64,000 nt of DNA from positions 1,669,501-1,733,500 of the forward strand of contig QVRM01004007.1 in assembly GCA_003439945.1 (NCBI GenBank), read 5' to 3'. The first letter of the stretch is position 1, and each line of letters begins with the position of its first letter. Under the pieces are notes generated by a model, which saw only the letters and a list, made by a program, of their open reading frames with translations, did not search any database and was not told the origin of the DNA. Below, piece by piece: positions 21,640 to 32,155 of this stretch. The position numbers were made by a program, and so were the translations under genes. The stretch is from Dermanyssus gallinae (taxonomy: Eukaryota; Arthropoda; Arachnida; Mesostigmata; Dermanyssidae).

Positions 21640-22460
21640 TCGCTAGGTAAGACTGAACTGAAATAGGAACGGGCGGACTTTATTGTCTTGTGGGCAGCCG
21701 GTGGCTTGTAGAAAGAACCGGTGTTCCTGAATGCCGTAATCTGGGATGATAGGATTTGCTTTTAGGATAGCCACCAATGTTCGTAAAAATCGTGGTTCTA
21801 CGTCGCGATGGTCTCTCTGAGGGCAGTGACAAACGCGTACAAGGCTTGGTGATTAACGGCGACCGAACACCTCACGTCGTCTAAGAGCTCCTGGGATGCT
21901 GTCATCGTCGAACGTCGCACACGGAATCCATGATGTGTCCAAAAGCTAGTTCCTCGTACGGCTAGATAGAAGCTAAGTCGGCGTACCAGGAAACTTGCAA
22001 ATATCTTGTGGATGCAGCTTTTATTTGCAATAACCCGCCAAGAGGATACATAGAGCGGGTCTCATTCGCTCTTAGGAATAATCCTAAGCAAGCATTTCGA
22101 CCAGCTTTCTAGAATTTCACCTGTTTGTAAGCACGTTTTAAAGAAAGCCGTTCAAAGGAGCGATGGGAGGACGACGGTCATTATGTGATAATTCTGGACG
22201 AGACCAGGCTTCAAGGCCTTCTTATTTTTTAACATCTCAATCGCACTTTGAATTTCTATAAAAGAAAACGGAGCATCTGCCTGTTGAGATATTTGTCCGT
22301 ATTCGTCCGAGCCTCGGAGAGTGCGATTTGCCGTTGTAAGTGCGTCGATAAAGTGTTGGCTCAGACGGCCGGAGGCAACTGGCCAACTGTAGAACGTAAT
22401 GTTTTTTTCTAAGGGCGCAGTGAGGTTCAAACCAATAAAAAATAAAGTCTATCACCTGTC
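21640..22460 (-). mobile_element. LINE reverse-transcriptase remnant
   Basis: On the minus strand 22400-22150 reads DEYGQISQQADAPFSFIEI then QSAIEMLKNKKALKPG, an RT finger motif. Below 22110, after a frame change, IIPKSE...VSSWRVIANKSCIHKIFASF, VRRL and HHGFRVRRSTMTASQELL continue RT motif 2 up to about 21830, with CEKSVGAL-like debris beyond. The motif CIHKIFASFLVRRL is close to CIHKLLSLLLTRRL in the 38-39 kb element, suggesting the same family. Stops and frameshifts are numerous. Confidence 0.65.
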
Positions 22461-22464
22461 GGTA

Positions 22465-22650
22465 CGAGCGACGGTGAGAAAGAATGAGGGCTTAAATTAC
22501 ATAGCCAAAATTATAGTGTAAAGCAATTAGAGTTCTATAAGATTGTTACAAACATGTTTGTTTTGAATATATGCTAGTTAAAATGCATTCTTCTTCCAAG
22601 AAGGACCGTGTTGCCACGTTGCCTGCAGACAACATCTAGGCCAGCCAGAA
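22465..22650. other. no recognisable feature
   Basis: AT-rich spacer between the minus-strand LINE fragment and the following TA arrays. Confidence 0.3.
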
Positions 22651-22651
22651 T

Positions 22652-22653
22652 AT

Positions 22654-22722
<69 letters not shown>

Positions 22723-22846
22723 GTATATCTTAATACACATAAATAAATAATAATGTATATATCATATATATATATATACTTCTGTATACCATTGCTTAGT
22801 GGCAATATGATATGTTTCTGAAGCTAATTATTAAATCTAATTTATT

Positions 22847-22891
<45 letters not shown>
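22652..22891. repeat. two (TA)n arrays
   Basis: Arrays at about 22652-22719 and 22850-22891, with short TATATA runs between them. Confidence 0.95.
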
Positions 22892-22893
<2 letters not shown>

Positions 22894-22899
22894 TGTAGC

Positions 22900-23740
22900 A
22901 TTGTCAACTATACGCACAAACATTCAATCCGCTTCGTACTAGCATGAATGAATATTTTCGTTACTTCGCATTACTGTCGAATGCTTTGGGTGGTTACTAC
23001 ATGTGCTGGCCATGCGTGTATTAACCTATGTCTTACGTATACCACGAATGCTCTGATGGGCTTTGCTCTGTATCATTGCTATCTGCGCCACAAAGCATGC
23101 TTCTAGTTGAAAATCACGCGTAAATCAGGCGTACGTGCGTAGGAATTGCGGAGAAAAACCGAGGCACGCTTTGTTCTCCGTCTGTTTCCTAAACGCATTT
23201 TTAGTAACGTGACTAGTAGGCAACGCAATAAACAGATCTCTACTGTTTATCTTCTAAGTCTCATGTCGGGGCCGCCTGCAATTTATCTTTTAAGTCTCGT
23301 GTCGGGGTCGTGTCCACTACGCATAACACCGGCGTCGCAGATGGTCCCCACCATTACTTTGCCACTTTACCATTAACCAGTTTGTCCGTTCGCCTCGCAA
23401 GTAGGTTCGATGTCAGGGTAGGCGTCAATTAACGAACTGCGAGGGATAAGATAAACAATGATAAGCAACATAGATTCGAATTAAAAGGGTTACTCGAGTA
23501 GCAGTCAAGGCATCTGAAAGTAATTATGTTCGTTAAGATTCAGAAGGTGTACTAAAGAGGAACAATTGACGTCTTTAGAAATGATGAAGAAGCTACACGC
23601 AACTAGCTAAAATTCAATTGCTTCAAATCACACGTTCTAATGTGATACATGGTAGACCCCGTACGCGCATGCATTGAAAAGTGCCATCTTGAGCCCGCCT
23701 ATGCTATTTGCGGCCGAACTGGAGTTACAAGGAAGACTAT
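22900..23740. other. no recognisable feature
   Basis: A short imperfect direct duplication (TATCTTYTAAGTCTCRTGTCGGGG) occurs at about 23249 and 23285. No coding or RNA motif is visible. Confidence 0.35.
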
Positions 23741-23746
23741 ACACCC

Positions 23747-23834
<88 letters not shown>
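23747..23834. repeat. (TA)n array, about 88 bp
   Basis: One of the longest TA runs in the window, interrupted once by ACATATATATA near its 3' end. The frames of alternating Tyr/Ile across it are artefacts. Confidence 0.95.
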
Positions 23835-23835
<1 letters not shown>

Positions 23836-23839
23836 AAAA

Positions 23840-24815
23840 TATCTAGTACACGCGAATGCGCAAAACGTGCGAGATAAAGCTTACGAGCATAAGGCAAGTG
23901 CAAATGGCGTTTTTTTCGTATGTTAACCTCGTTTTTAGGAGCTCGGAGAGAAGACTCTAAAGCTACGGCCGCGCCAACCTTTTCTGTGCGGAGGTTGACC
24001 CGTTGTAGCAGTGTGCTTCTTACCGGTTACTGCGTAGGTGGACTACTCTACACGTGTCTGGTGTCAACGAAATGGTCGTTGCAATTGTCGAGCTCCGACA
24101 AATTGTCACCCATATGCTGGTTGACCGTTGATACCCACGCCATCCTCTACCTTCCCTCGTTCTCGACTCCTACACCCGCTTATCCTTAATTAAGACTGTG
24201 ATATAGCCAACAATAAATATCTTCAAACTAGCCCTAGAAATGTTAAAAAAATCCAATGTATTTGTATTATATATTTTAATGGATTAGGCACATTATTGTA
24301 TTATGATGTATAACTATCTAGTAAATTAACTTAAATATCTACGTAAACTGATTAGTAAATTAATTTGAATGACTTTTTAAGTTCCGGGCACTTATTGCTC
24401 CTGGAGATGCAAGGCTCGTCCTGAAGATGCAAAGTTAGACGCTTGGTCACTTTCGCTCTCGCCCCTAGAGATATAAGACGTTTTTGCTGTAATCAGTGTG
24501 ACATATCAAGCAATGCATGGCGATGAAATATAACTGTAAGTGAGGAGTAGACAGCCCATGACTTTAAGTGACATTCTGATCTTACTAGTTTTTCCAGTTC
24601 TGAACAACTCATTTGTATCTAGACAGCATGTATATATATATATATATATATTTATACATGCTGGTTGCGCGACTGGTAGCGCTCCCCCCTTGTGTTGTTA
24701 GTTAATCACATTTTCCTGTAACCATAACATTACATAATAAGTCGAGCTGTGGTAAAAATGTCATGACGTTTAATATTAACTCGAATCATCTTGTAAATAC
24801 TTTATTTAAGTGAAA
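23840..24815. other. no recognisable feature; short (TA)n at 24629-24651
   Basis: AT-rich sequence with one short TA run. No motif was found on either strand. Confidence 0.35.
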
Positions 24816-24818
24816 TAA

Positions 24819-25250
24819 CTATGATTGTTGTTCCGTTGACGATTCGAGAGTGTTGATCATACCCCAGACAGACACACCTTCCAGAAAGCCTTGACGGTTG
24901 ATGTTCTCGATAAAGGTACATATAATGCACTCCTGATCACGGTCCTCGACGAGACAAGGGTCGCGCAAAGGCAGCCCCGATACCTGGCGAAGAAGCACGC
25001 CTAAACGCAATTCCCTCTACCATGCTAGATCGTATCTTAGCGACAGAAGTCACCACAAATGTTCCTTTTGTGCCGACCGTCACATACTGGAAATGCCAGT
25101 AGATACCTGGCGAGAGGCTCAAAGTCTCTTTACAAAGGAACCAATCGGGTTACATACTAGGATTCGACGAGTGCTTCTCACCCAAGATACGCGTTTACGC
25201 GGCGTCGAACAACCTAGCACAGACATTTGTAGGAATCCCACTTATTCTAG
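24819..25250 (-). pseudogene. unidentified coding remnant
   Basis: Two overlapping minus-strand frames look protein-like and could be one frameshifted protein. From 25200 to 24940 it reads GEKHSSNPSM, LSLSPGIYWHFQYVTVGTKG and TFVVTSVAKIRSSMVEGIAF, with beta-strand-like alternation. Then, in the next frame, LPLRDPCLVEDRDQECIICT and FLEGVSVWGMINTLESS to the stop at 24819. I do not recognise the family. Its position among transposons suggests a piece of a mobile-element protein, but that is inference. Confidence 0.3.
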
Positions 25251-25334
25251 CTAGTTATGCTCGAGATGATATAAGGCCGGAATAATTCCGGCATGCGATG
25301 GCTATCGTTCGAGGTCCAAATACGTCCTTAAGTG

Positions 25335-25530
25335 GTCCTGTGAGCTAATGCGCTGGTCATGGCTTTCGTATACAGCGGTGACGCAGGTTCGAGCCCTGTT
25401 GTTGATCTAACTTTCTTTGAGCGATGCTTATTGAAAATAGATGATCAATCATACCGCTGGGGGTTAGCGGCCAGCTGGCACAGGGTCTTTTGGGTCAACC
25501 TTCAATATCTCAAAATGTCCGAACCTCGGT
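25335..25530 (+). mobile_element. tRNA-derived SINE, copy 1
   Basis: An A-box-like segment (TGAGCTAATGCGCTGG, 25341) and a perfect B box (GGTTCGAGCCC, 25386-25396) are spaced as in a tRNA-type pol III promoter. The body (GAGCGATGCTTATTG, then ATGATCAATCATACCGCTG, the CACAGGGTCTTTTGGG segment and ATGTCCG) matches the copy at 31870-32155. No clover-leaf can be folded, so it is a SINE head, not a tRNA gene. The conserved 3' tail is absent. Confidence 0.65.
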
Positions 25531-25689
25531 GCGTTGAAGATATTTGGTAATCGTTTGGTCTGGAAGATGTGCCTCACGGCGGTTACACGTCCGAAGGAGA
25601 TCAAACACATTCTAGACTTACAAGCTCCTTAATGTTTTTTAAACACATTAAGGAAGCAGGACTGAGTACCTCATTAGTCTGTTTTAAAA

Positions 25690-26680
25690 TTGTCGGAGAC
25701 GTTATTTAAAATTTCAAAAATATATAGTCATCTAATCGATTCTATTTATTCAAAAAGTGTCCTTCATTATCAGCCACAACCCGCCCCCATCTTTAAACCA
25801 AACTATCGATTCTCATGGCAAAGCATTTTGGTTTCTGCATCCCGAAGAATGTTCCAAGTGTTTTTAGTGCTTCTAATGAAGTGAGTTTCTTTCCCTTTAA
25901 ACATGCTAGTTGCGCAGACATCTAAACAGGTGTTGATCCGAACGCGCGATGTTCGATGAGTACGGCTTAATTTCCTAATCGAAAGTTGTTATCTTGCGAA
26001 GGCTGGATTAACTCACATGCGGCTCCTCACGTTGTCTTGGTAGAAGATAACGCCCATTCTGTTCACGAAGAAAGGCGTCAAAAACTCGGTCGAGCAGATC
26101 ACAGCAGATACCCGTGACCATTGGTTGGTCATAAGAACGATACTCCTGGTGGACTGATGCCATGCCTATCCCACCAAACGCAAAGCACAATCTTGCGCGA
26201 ATAGGTTTTTCTTAGAAAGGACATTCGTTGTGCCTGGTAAATTAAGAAGAGCATTTTTTAAACGTTCCATTTTGCTGCGCTCGCTCAAATCATGAGGTAC
26301 CAATTGGTTCAATTTTGACACGACACCGTAGACACAAAGGCGATATATATATTTATCCGCGACGATAGTTGTATGACCCACCATGAAGTGCATGGCTAAT
26401 TAACGCGTAGTCACTCGGGGATTCTGCTCCAGAGTTTTGCGCAAGCGGTCTTCCTCAAGCGTAACAGGCCTCCAGAGAGGAGTTGATCCCAAAGGCTTTA
26501 GTTGCCGGAGCGGAACTCTGTGAACCAATTGTAGCACAAAGTCGTTTAAATGCTGCCCTTGCCAAATATGCTTCAAATATTTCGGACGGTTTTCGTAGCA
26601 GTGAGCCTTTTTTAAACTCATACAAAATTCCCGCGCGTAACTTAACGGAACTTTTTACTGTCAATTTCGACCGAATTCAA
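25690..26680 (-). mobile_element. second mariner-family transposon, heavily decayed
   Basis: Minus-strand pieces follow transposase order. The N-terminal helix-turn-helix shows AGILYEFKKGS (about 26630), then CYNWFTEFRSGN...LRKTACAKLWSRIPE in another frame. The VSKLNQLVPHDLSERSKMER segment (about 26310-26260) contains the WVPHxL-equivalent. ICCDLLDRVFDAFL (about 26110) is followed by NRMGVIFYQDNVRS, the second-Asp motif, near 26055. Near 25930-25700 come SDQHLFRCLRN and RWGRVVADNEGHFLNK. Several frameshifts and stops. It is of the mellifera/mauritiana kind and distinct from the copy at 49.8 kb. No inverted repeats were found. Confidence 0.7.
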
Positions 26681-26709
26681 ATAGCAAAAACAACGGTCAC
26701 ATGAGGTCA

Positions 26710-28290
26710 CATGACGAAGTGGTCAACTTTGTACGATCACTTCGAGAGTAAGAATGGCACTGTTTTGTAAACATAGGATTATTTCCAGAGGCGTGGCAGG
26801 CATCTAAAGGACACATCTAAACAAGTCAGTTACTTCCTGACTTAGCTAATATATGTTTACGTAGGTCGTTTAATGAGCAACCAGATTTCTACAAGCTGGC
26901 GCCACAATGATCTTTGCAGTACACGCAGTATGATGGGAGGTAATACTTCATATACTATCACATATTTAGTTTTAGGCAAAAGCGACACTTATATTACGTA
27001 TGGCAGACATTTGAAATAAGCAGCTCTTGTCGTAGACATAAAGGAAAACGAATTTTGTACCGTGATTAAGCATATTTATTTCAAGAACTGAATGGTTGCT
27101 CAAATCAAAGCCGAGCTGCGCGTGAGTTAAGGGCACTCGGTACTACCATCGTCAACAATTTACTTTTGAATTAATTGATTCAAGCGTGGATCAAGAAAGT
27201 GTAAAACGCGTCCCGTATGTCGAGTTGAGGTCACTAGGCTAGCAGTGATTGAAGATTTGCGAGATTGTTGGGAGCGTAGATATCTTAGTAGGTTGGGCGC
27301 ATAACAGATGCACAAATAATATTAAATTAAAAAGCTGTCCGCTTGGTGGATGCCGCGATTGCTGACCATAGATAGAAGCCACACACAAATAATTATTTCA
27401 AAGCAGTGTTTTTCGACGCTTAAACGCAGTCTACAAACATTTTAGCGTCGATAGCTTTATTATCATTTTTGACGATTCAGAAATCGGACGCTCTACGGTG
27501 TGTCTGTAGCCCGTCAGCATTAGATATTTACTTCAGAGAGCCAGAAAATAGATTTTCCTTAAATTGCGATATATGACTTTTCACATGACTATCTCCGCAA
27601 TTTTTTTTCCGGGGATTGCACTCAGAACGAGAGTACGACTAGTTTATTTAATGTTTCATTTGTTAATAGTCAAATATTAGTTGTTACTGTTACGGCATTT
27701 CTGGCAGTCCTTCCCCCGGCGATGGAAGCGACCCCACTACGGCCACTGCATTGCCACGTTGAACTTTCATGGAGATTAATTCCTCCGCTAATTGTTTCAG
27801 GTGTAACTTTTTCGGCCTTGTTCGATTTTTTAACAATGTTTCTTTGAGACCTCTGTGGGAGGAAAGACCAAGAACAGAATCATCTTTGTTCTAATGCGTT
27901 TGCTTAAGCACCTCTACTATGTTTGAACACAAGAAATATATTATTGGGACACCTAAGCTCGAACCTGCTGCGATCAAGCAGCACACTAGAAGCCAAGAAA
28001 ATATTGCGTCTGAGTCGAATTGGCAATCAGTGTAATCACCAGGAGAGCGCTTGGCGAACACTGTTTTGTCGTTTGGAATGGTAATGACCATCTTCATTTA
28101 ACGCTTACCGAGAGGTGAAGCGGCAAGCAAAGGATCATATTATTCCACATTAAGCCATTTGCACAAAGAACTGCAAAGGAAACGGCTATTATAGGTGCAT
28201 GAAAATTATCTTTTAATATTACTACGGCTTACACCTTTACAGCTGCAGGGGCAGATTAGAATTCGGGTTCCCACTGCCCGGTGACCCTAA
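26710..28290. other. no recognisable feature
   Basis: Mixed-composition sequence without coding motifs, tRNA boxes or long repeats. Confidence 0.35.
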
Positions 28291-28326
28291 TCTCCCGATT
28301 TGGTCTTTACAATTCCATTGTTTCCC

Positions 28327-28450
28327 AAACACAATATCTGGATTGGAAAAAATAAATTCTCCGGTGAAGAACTCATCTCCGTTGTGGATGCGAATTTAGA
28401 AGACCTCGAGATTTTCTACTTTTCCGAGAGAATAAATAAGGTTGGAACGC
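28327..28450 (+). mobile_element. possible mariner C-terminal scrap
   Basis: The plus strand encodes NKFSGEELISVVDANLEDL then EIFYFSERINKVG, resembling the end of mariner-type transposases (F.S.EE.I..V......YF..GI.KL). No other transposase motif lies nearby, so the call is weak. Confidence 0.3.
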
Positions 28451-30264
28451 TGCGGAGCCAACTCAGAAGAGGTCTAAGCAGATTACGTCGAATGATTGAG
28501 TACAGAAAATGCGGTTTTTCTATGTCGTTTTATGGTTACCCAATGAACTGCTGGCTTTATGGCTGCTGGTCTACGATGTGAAGTTTGGCATAATTTGGAA
28601 ATTTTGACCCCGTTGCACTGACTCGCGCGTAACGTCCAATAGTGAGATGATTAACGTTCGAATGAGCCCACTGCTAGCCAGCGACCTGATAGACCGCCGT
28701 TGGTTGGAGGGCGTTTCGTCGACCAATAATGATGCTCTTTGAGCAGCAATATCAAGGTAGATGCTTTTGGACGGCCTCCTCCTCCTTCTCGAGAGTAGCA
28801 TCAGAGGGCAACAGACTGATCTGACAGTTCGCACTCTCTCTCTGTTTTTGTCTGTCCCGCTTGTTTCTGTGTTTCTCGGTTAGCGATCCTCAGTGGCCGT
28901 TGCCACTGTCCTGGCGGTGTTCGGTCGGTTGCCATGCTGCAGCCGTAGAGCAGCTAAACTCGGCAATCATGGAATGAATCGGTTCTGCCCTTCTCAACAA
29001 CAACAACAAGCTCCCCAATAAGCGCCCAGACCTTCCGCCTTTTCCTTCCCTTTTCCTCTTCTCGCCTGAGTTAGTTTGCAAGCGCTAACCATAATTGATT
29101 GCGACGCCGGATTTAGCCTCCTTCAGGCGCTCAAGTCCTACTGCAAAGACCGCGCTGGCCTAGACCTGCGCCAGGTGTCGGACCAGCATCGCAGTGGCGG
29201 ACACATGCAGACGGACTAACAAACAAGCCGATGGGTCTAGCTCAGGCTATGATGAGCCTTATCGTGCCCTTGCTGCTTGCAGCGGTTGTTGTTGTTGTTG
29301 TTGCTGCCGCCACCATGCGGACCAGCATAGCAGCCATTTCGTCTATGGCAAGGGCTGTTGGGAACAAAGAACAAAGTCTTACCCGACTCCATCTTAGTGA
29401 TGATGCAACGATGCGCAGTGGCCAAGGCATGAGCTTTGCTCTGTTATGTCTGTTACGCATGTGACAAGCGACCTTTGACAAGCGGCACAAAGTGTCACGC
29501 AGAGGTTGTTGACAGGGCAAACCGTTTGACTTGCTGTTAGAATATTTCGCAATATTTAAAAGTAGAGCGGCTGTGGAGTGAAGCTCACTCTTTCAGGTAT
29601 ATACGTCGGAAGGTCGCCTGAATGGGACAAGCTTTTGCTTTTTACTGTACTTGCTGGGTAGGCAGCAGTCTACAAAACAGTCTTTTCCGGTTTGACAGTC
29701 TTCCTGACTGAAAAAAGTACATGGATGCTTGAATTGGCTTCGCTAAGTTCAATCTAAGGTCTTAATAAAACGAGCACGAACTCTTCTACTGGTAACGATG
29801 CTTCTACTAATTCCAGCTGAAAACAAATACGAAAATAAAAACGATGATCATTAGCTGTTGTATTGTTATATCGGAGCAGCAGCAACAGCAACAAAATCAC
29901 GACATACGGCGATCATACAGTTTTTCATCGTAGAAAAGATATGCGCAGACTAGAACACAGTCTGTTCGTACAAACAAAGTTTATGTCGTTTCGTTTATCG
30001 TTGTGATTATACCGGCTAGTACCGGCGAACCGCGGCGTCATGCATGGCGAGTGAGTGTCGTTATGCTCGGTATTTGCCAACATTGCCGCAAAGGTCGCGC
30101 CAAGATTCGTCCTACGGCGACTTGCATCATCATGTTTAACGCTGGAACACAAACATTACTTCTTACTTCCACGTATAGCGCTAGTGTTTGGCCCTTTACG
30201 CATAACACGAGCCGTACACTTTACGGTATCTAGTTTCACAGCGATGTCGTAGCGACAAATCGTG

Positions 30265-30340
30265 ACACACACACATACATGCCTATACACACACATACAT
30301 GCCTATACACACACATAAATGCCTATACACACACATACAG
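30265..30340 (+). repeat. minisatellite, 20-bp unit, about 3.5 copies
   Basis: The unit ACACACACATACATGCCTAT is repeated with one substitution (TAAAT for TACAT in the third unit). Confidence 0.9.
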
Positions 30341-31869
30341 GTACTGCCTTTTACTGGAACTAAATCGCCGGACCCTGTCTATTTCGGTTCCTTTCCCTCG
30401 TCCCTCACTTATCGTAGGCTAAGTCGTCACGATTAACTGACGGATTCGTTGGCAGCCATCAACGTGCTCTTGCCGACAACTTTTTTACGGTAGCAGCGTT
30501 CTGACATGGACCGCCAGAACACCAAGGCTATCGCCATACTCTACCGTCAATTTTCTAATGGGGCTTAAATCTTGCTATGAGACGTTACGCGAACATAACG
30601 CTATGCACAACTATTTTAAGCATAATGATGAATGCATTTGTCTCAACGCCTATGCACAACTGGAGTAAGAAGCAGATCAACTCCAGGGTACGACAGCGGA
30701 CAGCGAACGGACTGACTATTGCTCCAAATACTTACTCGATATAAACTATAACATGTGAAAGACATTTCTACGAGAGCGAGCAAACGGCTGAGACAGCCCA
30801 AGTTACAGCGCCTACGATGATCACGAACCTAAGTAGTGTGCGACCGAAGCAGAATCGAAGGCGTGTTTCTTCCTATTTTATTTGAATCGACCACAAATCG
30901 AACTTACAATCTTTTGCATCCAACCAATATGTCGCCTACACCCTACGCGCGTCATGTTACGGTCGAGTAGTCCGATATCCAGCTGAAGTTGTTTATGGAG
31001 ACGGTATGGCTGTTTTAAGGGGTTGGCCCACATGGTTTTAGATATTGATGTATATATATATATATATATTTATACATCTAGATGATCCCATATACAAGTA
31101 AATAATAAACATAGCGAGCCGGCAAATAGTACAAAGATATCTATACTACATACGCAAGTAAGGCCTACTTAGAAAATGCGGTATGTTCCCGGTAGCCTTA
31201 TACTTTTAGGCTTAGAAACGCGTTGCACATGCAATGTACGCGACGTGCGTACGTACGTTGAGATCATCGCGTAAGTTTTGCAAATGACAAACTGTTGACG
31301 CTTGTGCTTGTTGCTGCTGCCAGCGACAGACCAGCGTCTCTATGAGAGACGATGAGGAGGAGGAGGGGGCCTAGAATTTGCAAGCGCTCCGTCATTGTCA
31401 TAACGAGTCGTCGTCGTCGTCGTCGTCATCATCGTCGCCGTCGCTGCCGCACGGGGGGTGCTATGTCAGATAAGGCCTGCTGCCTTTCTCTACAAATGAT
31501 TAGAGTTATTGCGCCCTCGTAGAGTTTTGTGTATGCGCACGTGTGCGTGAGTGGTGCCTGCGCCCGTATGGTCTAGTTGCCATGCTAGCTAAGGAGTCAA
31601 GCAGAAAGGCAAGGTGCGTCGCAAGGTGGCCTTGTCATCTGCCCAAGCTGGGTCTCTATATTGAATCAAGGCGAAATTCTACGAAGCCGAGCTTATTCGT
31701 TCGTCTATGCAAACCGTATTTAGAAGGCATTAGAAGGTGGCGTCGTTTATGGCGACGTTGCGGCGTTTCTAAAGACAAAGGCTGTCGCCAACGTAGGTTC
31801 TTGGCTCGCACAATCGTTGCGTCATGACTGCGGCGGCACCAGACTGGTCTAGGGGACGGGGGGGGAGGG

Positions 31870-32155
31870 TGCAGGGAATCTGGAATAGAGCGCTAGTGCG
31901 CATGTTGGGGGTGTTCGTCGGGTCGATCCCCGCTTTTGATCGAATTTTATTAGAGCGATGCTTATTGCAAATATATGATAAACCATACTGCTGAAAGTCA
32001 GCGCCCATGCTACCACAAGGACTTTTCGGGAAATCCTAAATACTGTAACATGTCCGTCATTCATGTTGTTGCACTAAGCAAGCGCCCCCAGATGTAAAAG
32101 GGTGGCACGTGTATTGAGGTGTGCAGGTCAAGTGAATACTAAATCCATCCATCTA
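31870..32155 (+). mobile_element. tRNA-derived SINE, copy 2, with LINE-like tail
   Basis: A-box-like ATAGAGCGCTAGTGCGCATG (31885-31904) and a B box short of one T (GGTCGATCCCC, 31921). The body is shared with copy 1 at 25335-25530. The tail from about 32080 (GCGCCCC, TAAAAGGGTGG, GTGTGCAGGTCAAGTGAATA) matches the tail at 300-366 and ends in (ATCC)n. This is the fullest copy and defines head, body and tail. Confidence 0.7.

Noticed and set aside
23637..23903. Open frames of 60-220 codons across TA arrays here and at 0.52, 1.93, 42.0-42.5, 48.7, 49.7 and 62.2 kb
   Set aside because: They are alternating Tyr/Ile from (TA)n, open on both strands, with no motif.
29231..29464. 77-codon frame starting MGLAQAMMSLIVPLLLAAVV, resembling a signal peptide
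   Set aside because: The hydrophobic run comes from a (GTT)n repeat; the rest has no motif, splice context or polyadenylation signal.
30265..30340. CRISPR-like array
   Set aside because: The units are contiguous with no spacers, and the genome is eukaryotic; it is a minisatellite.
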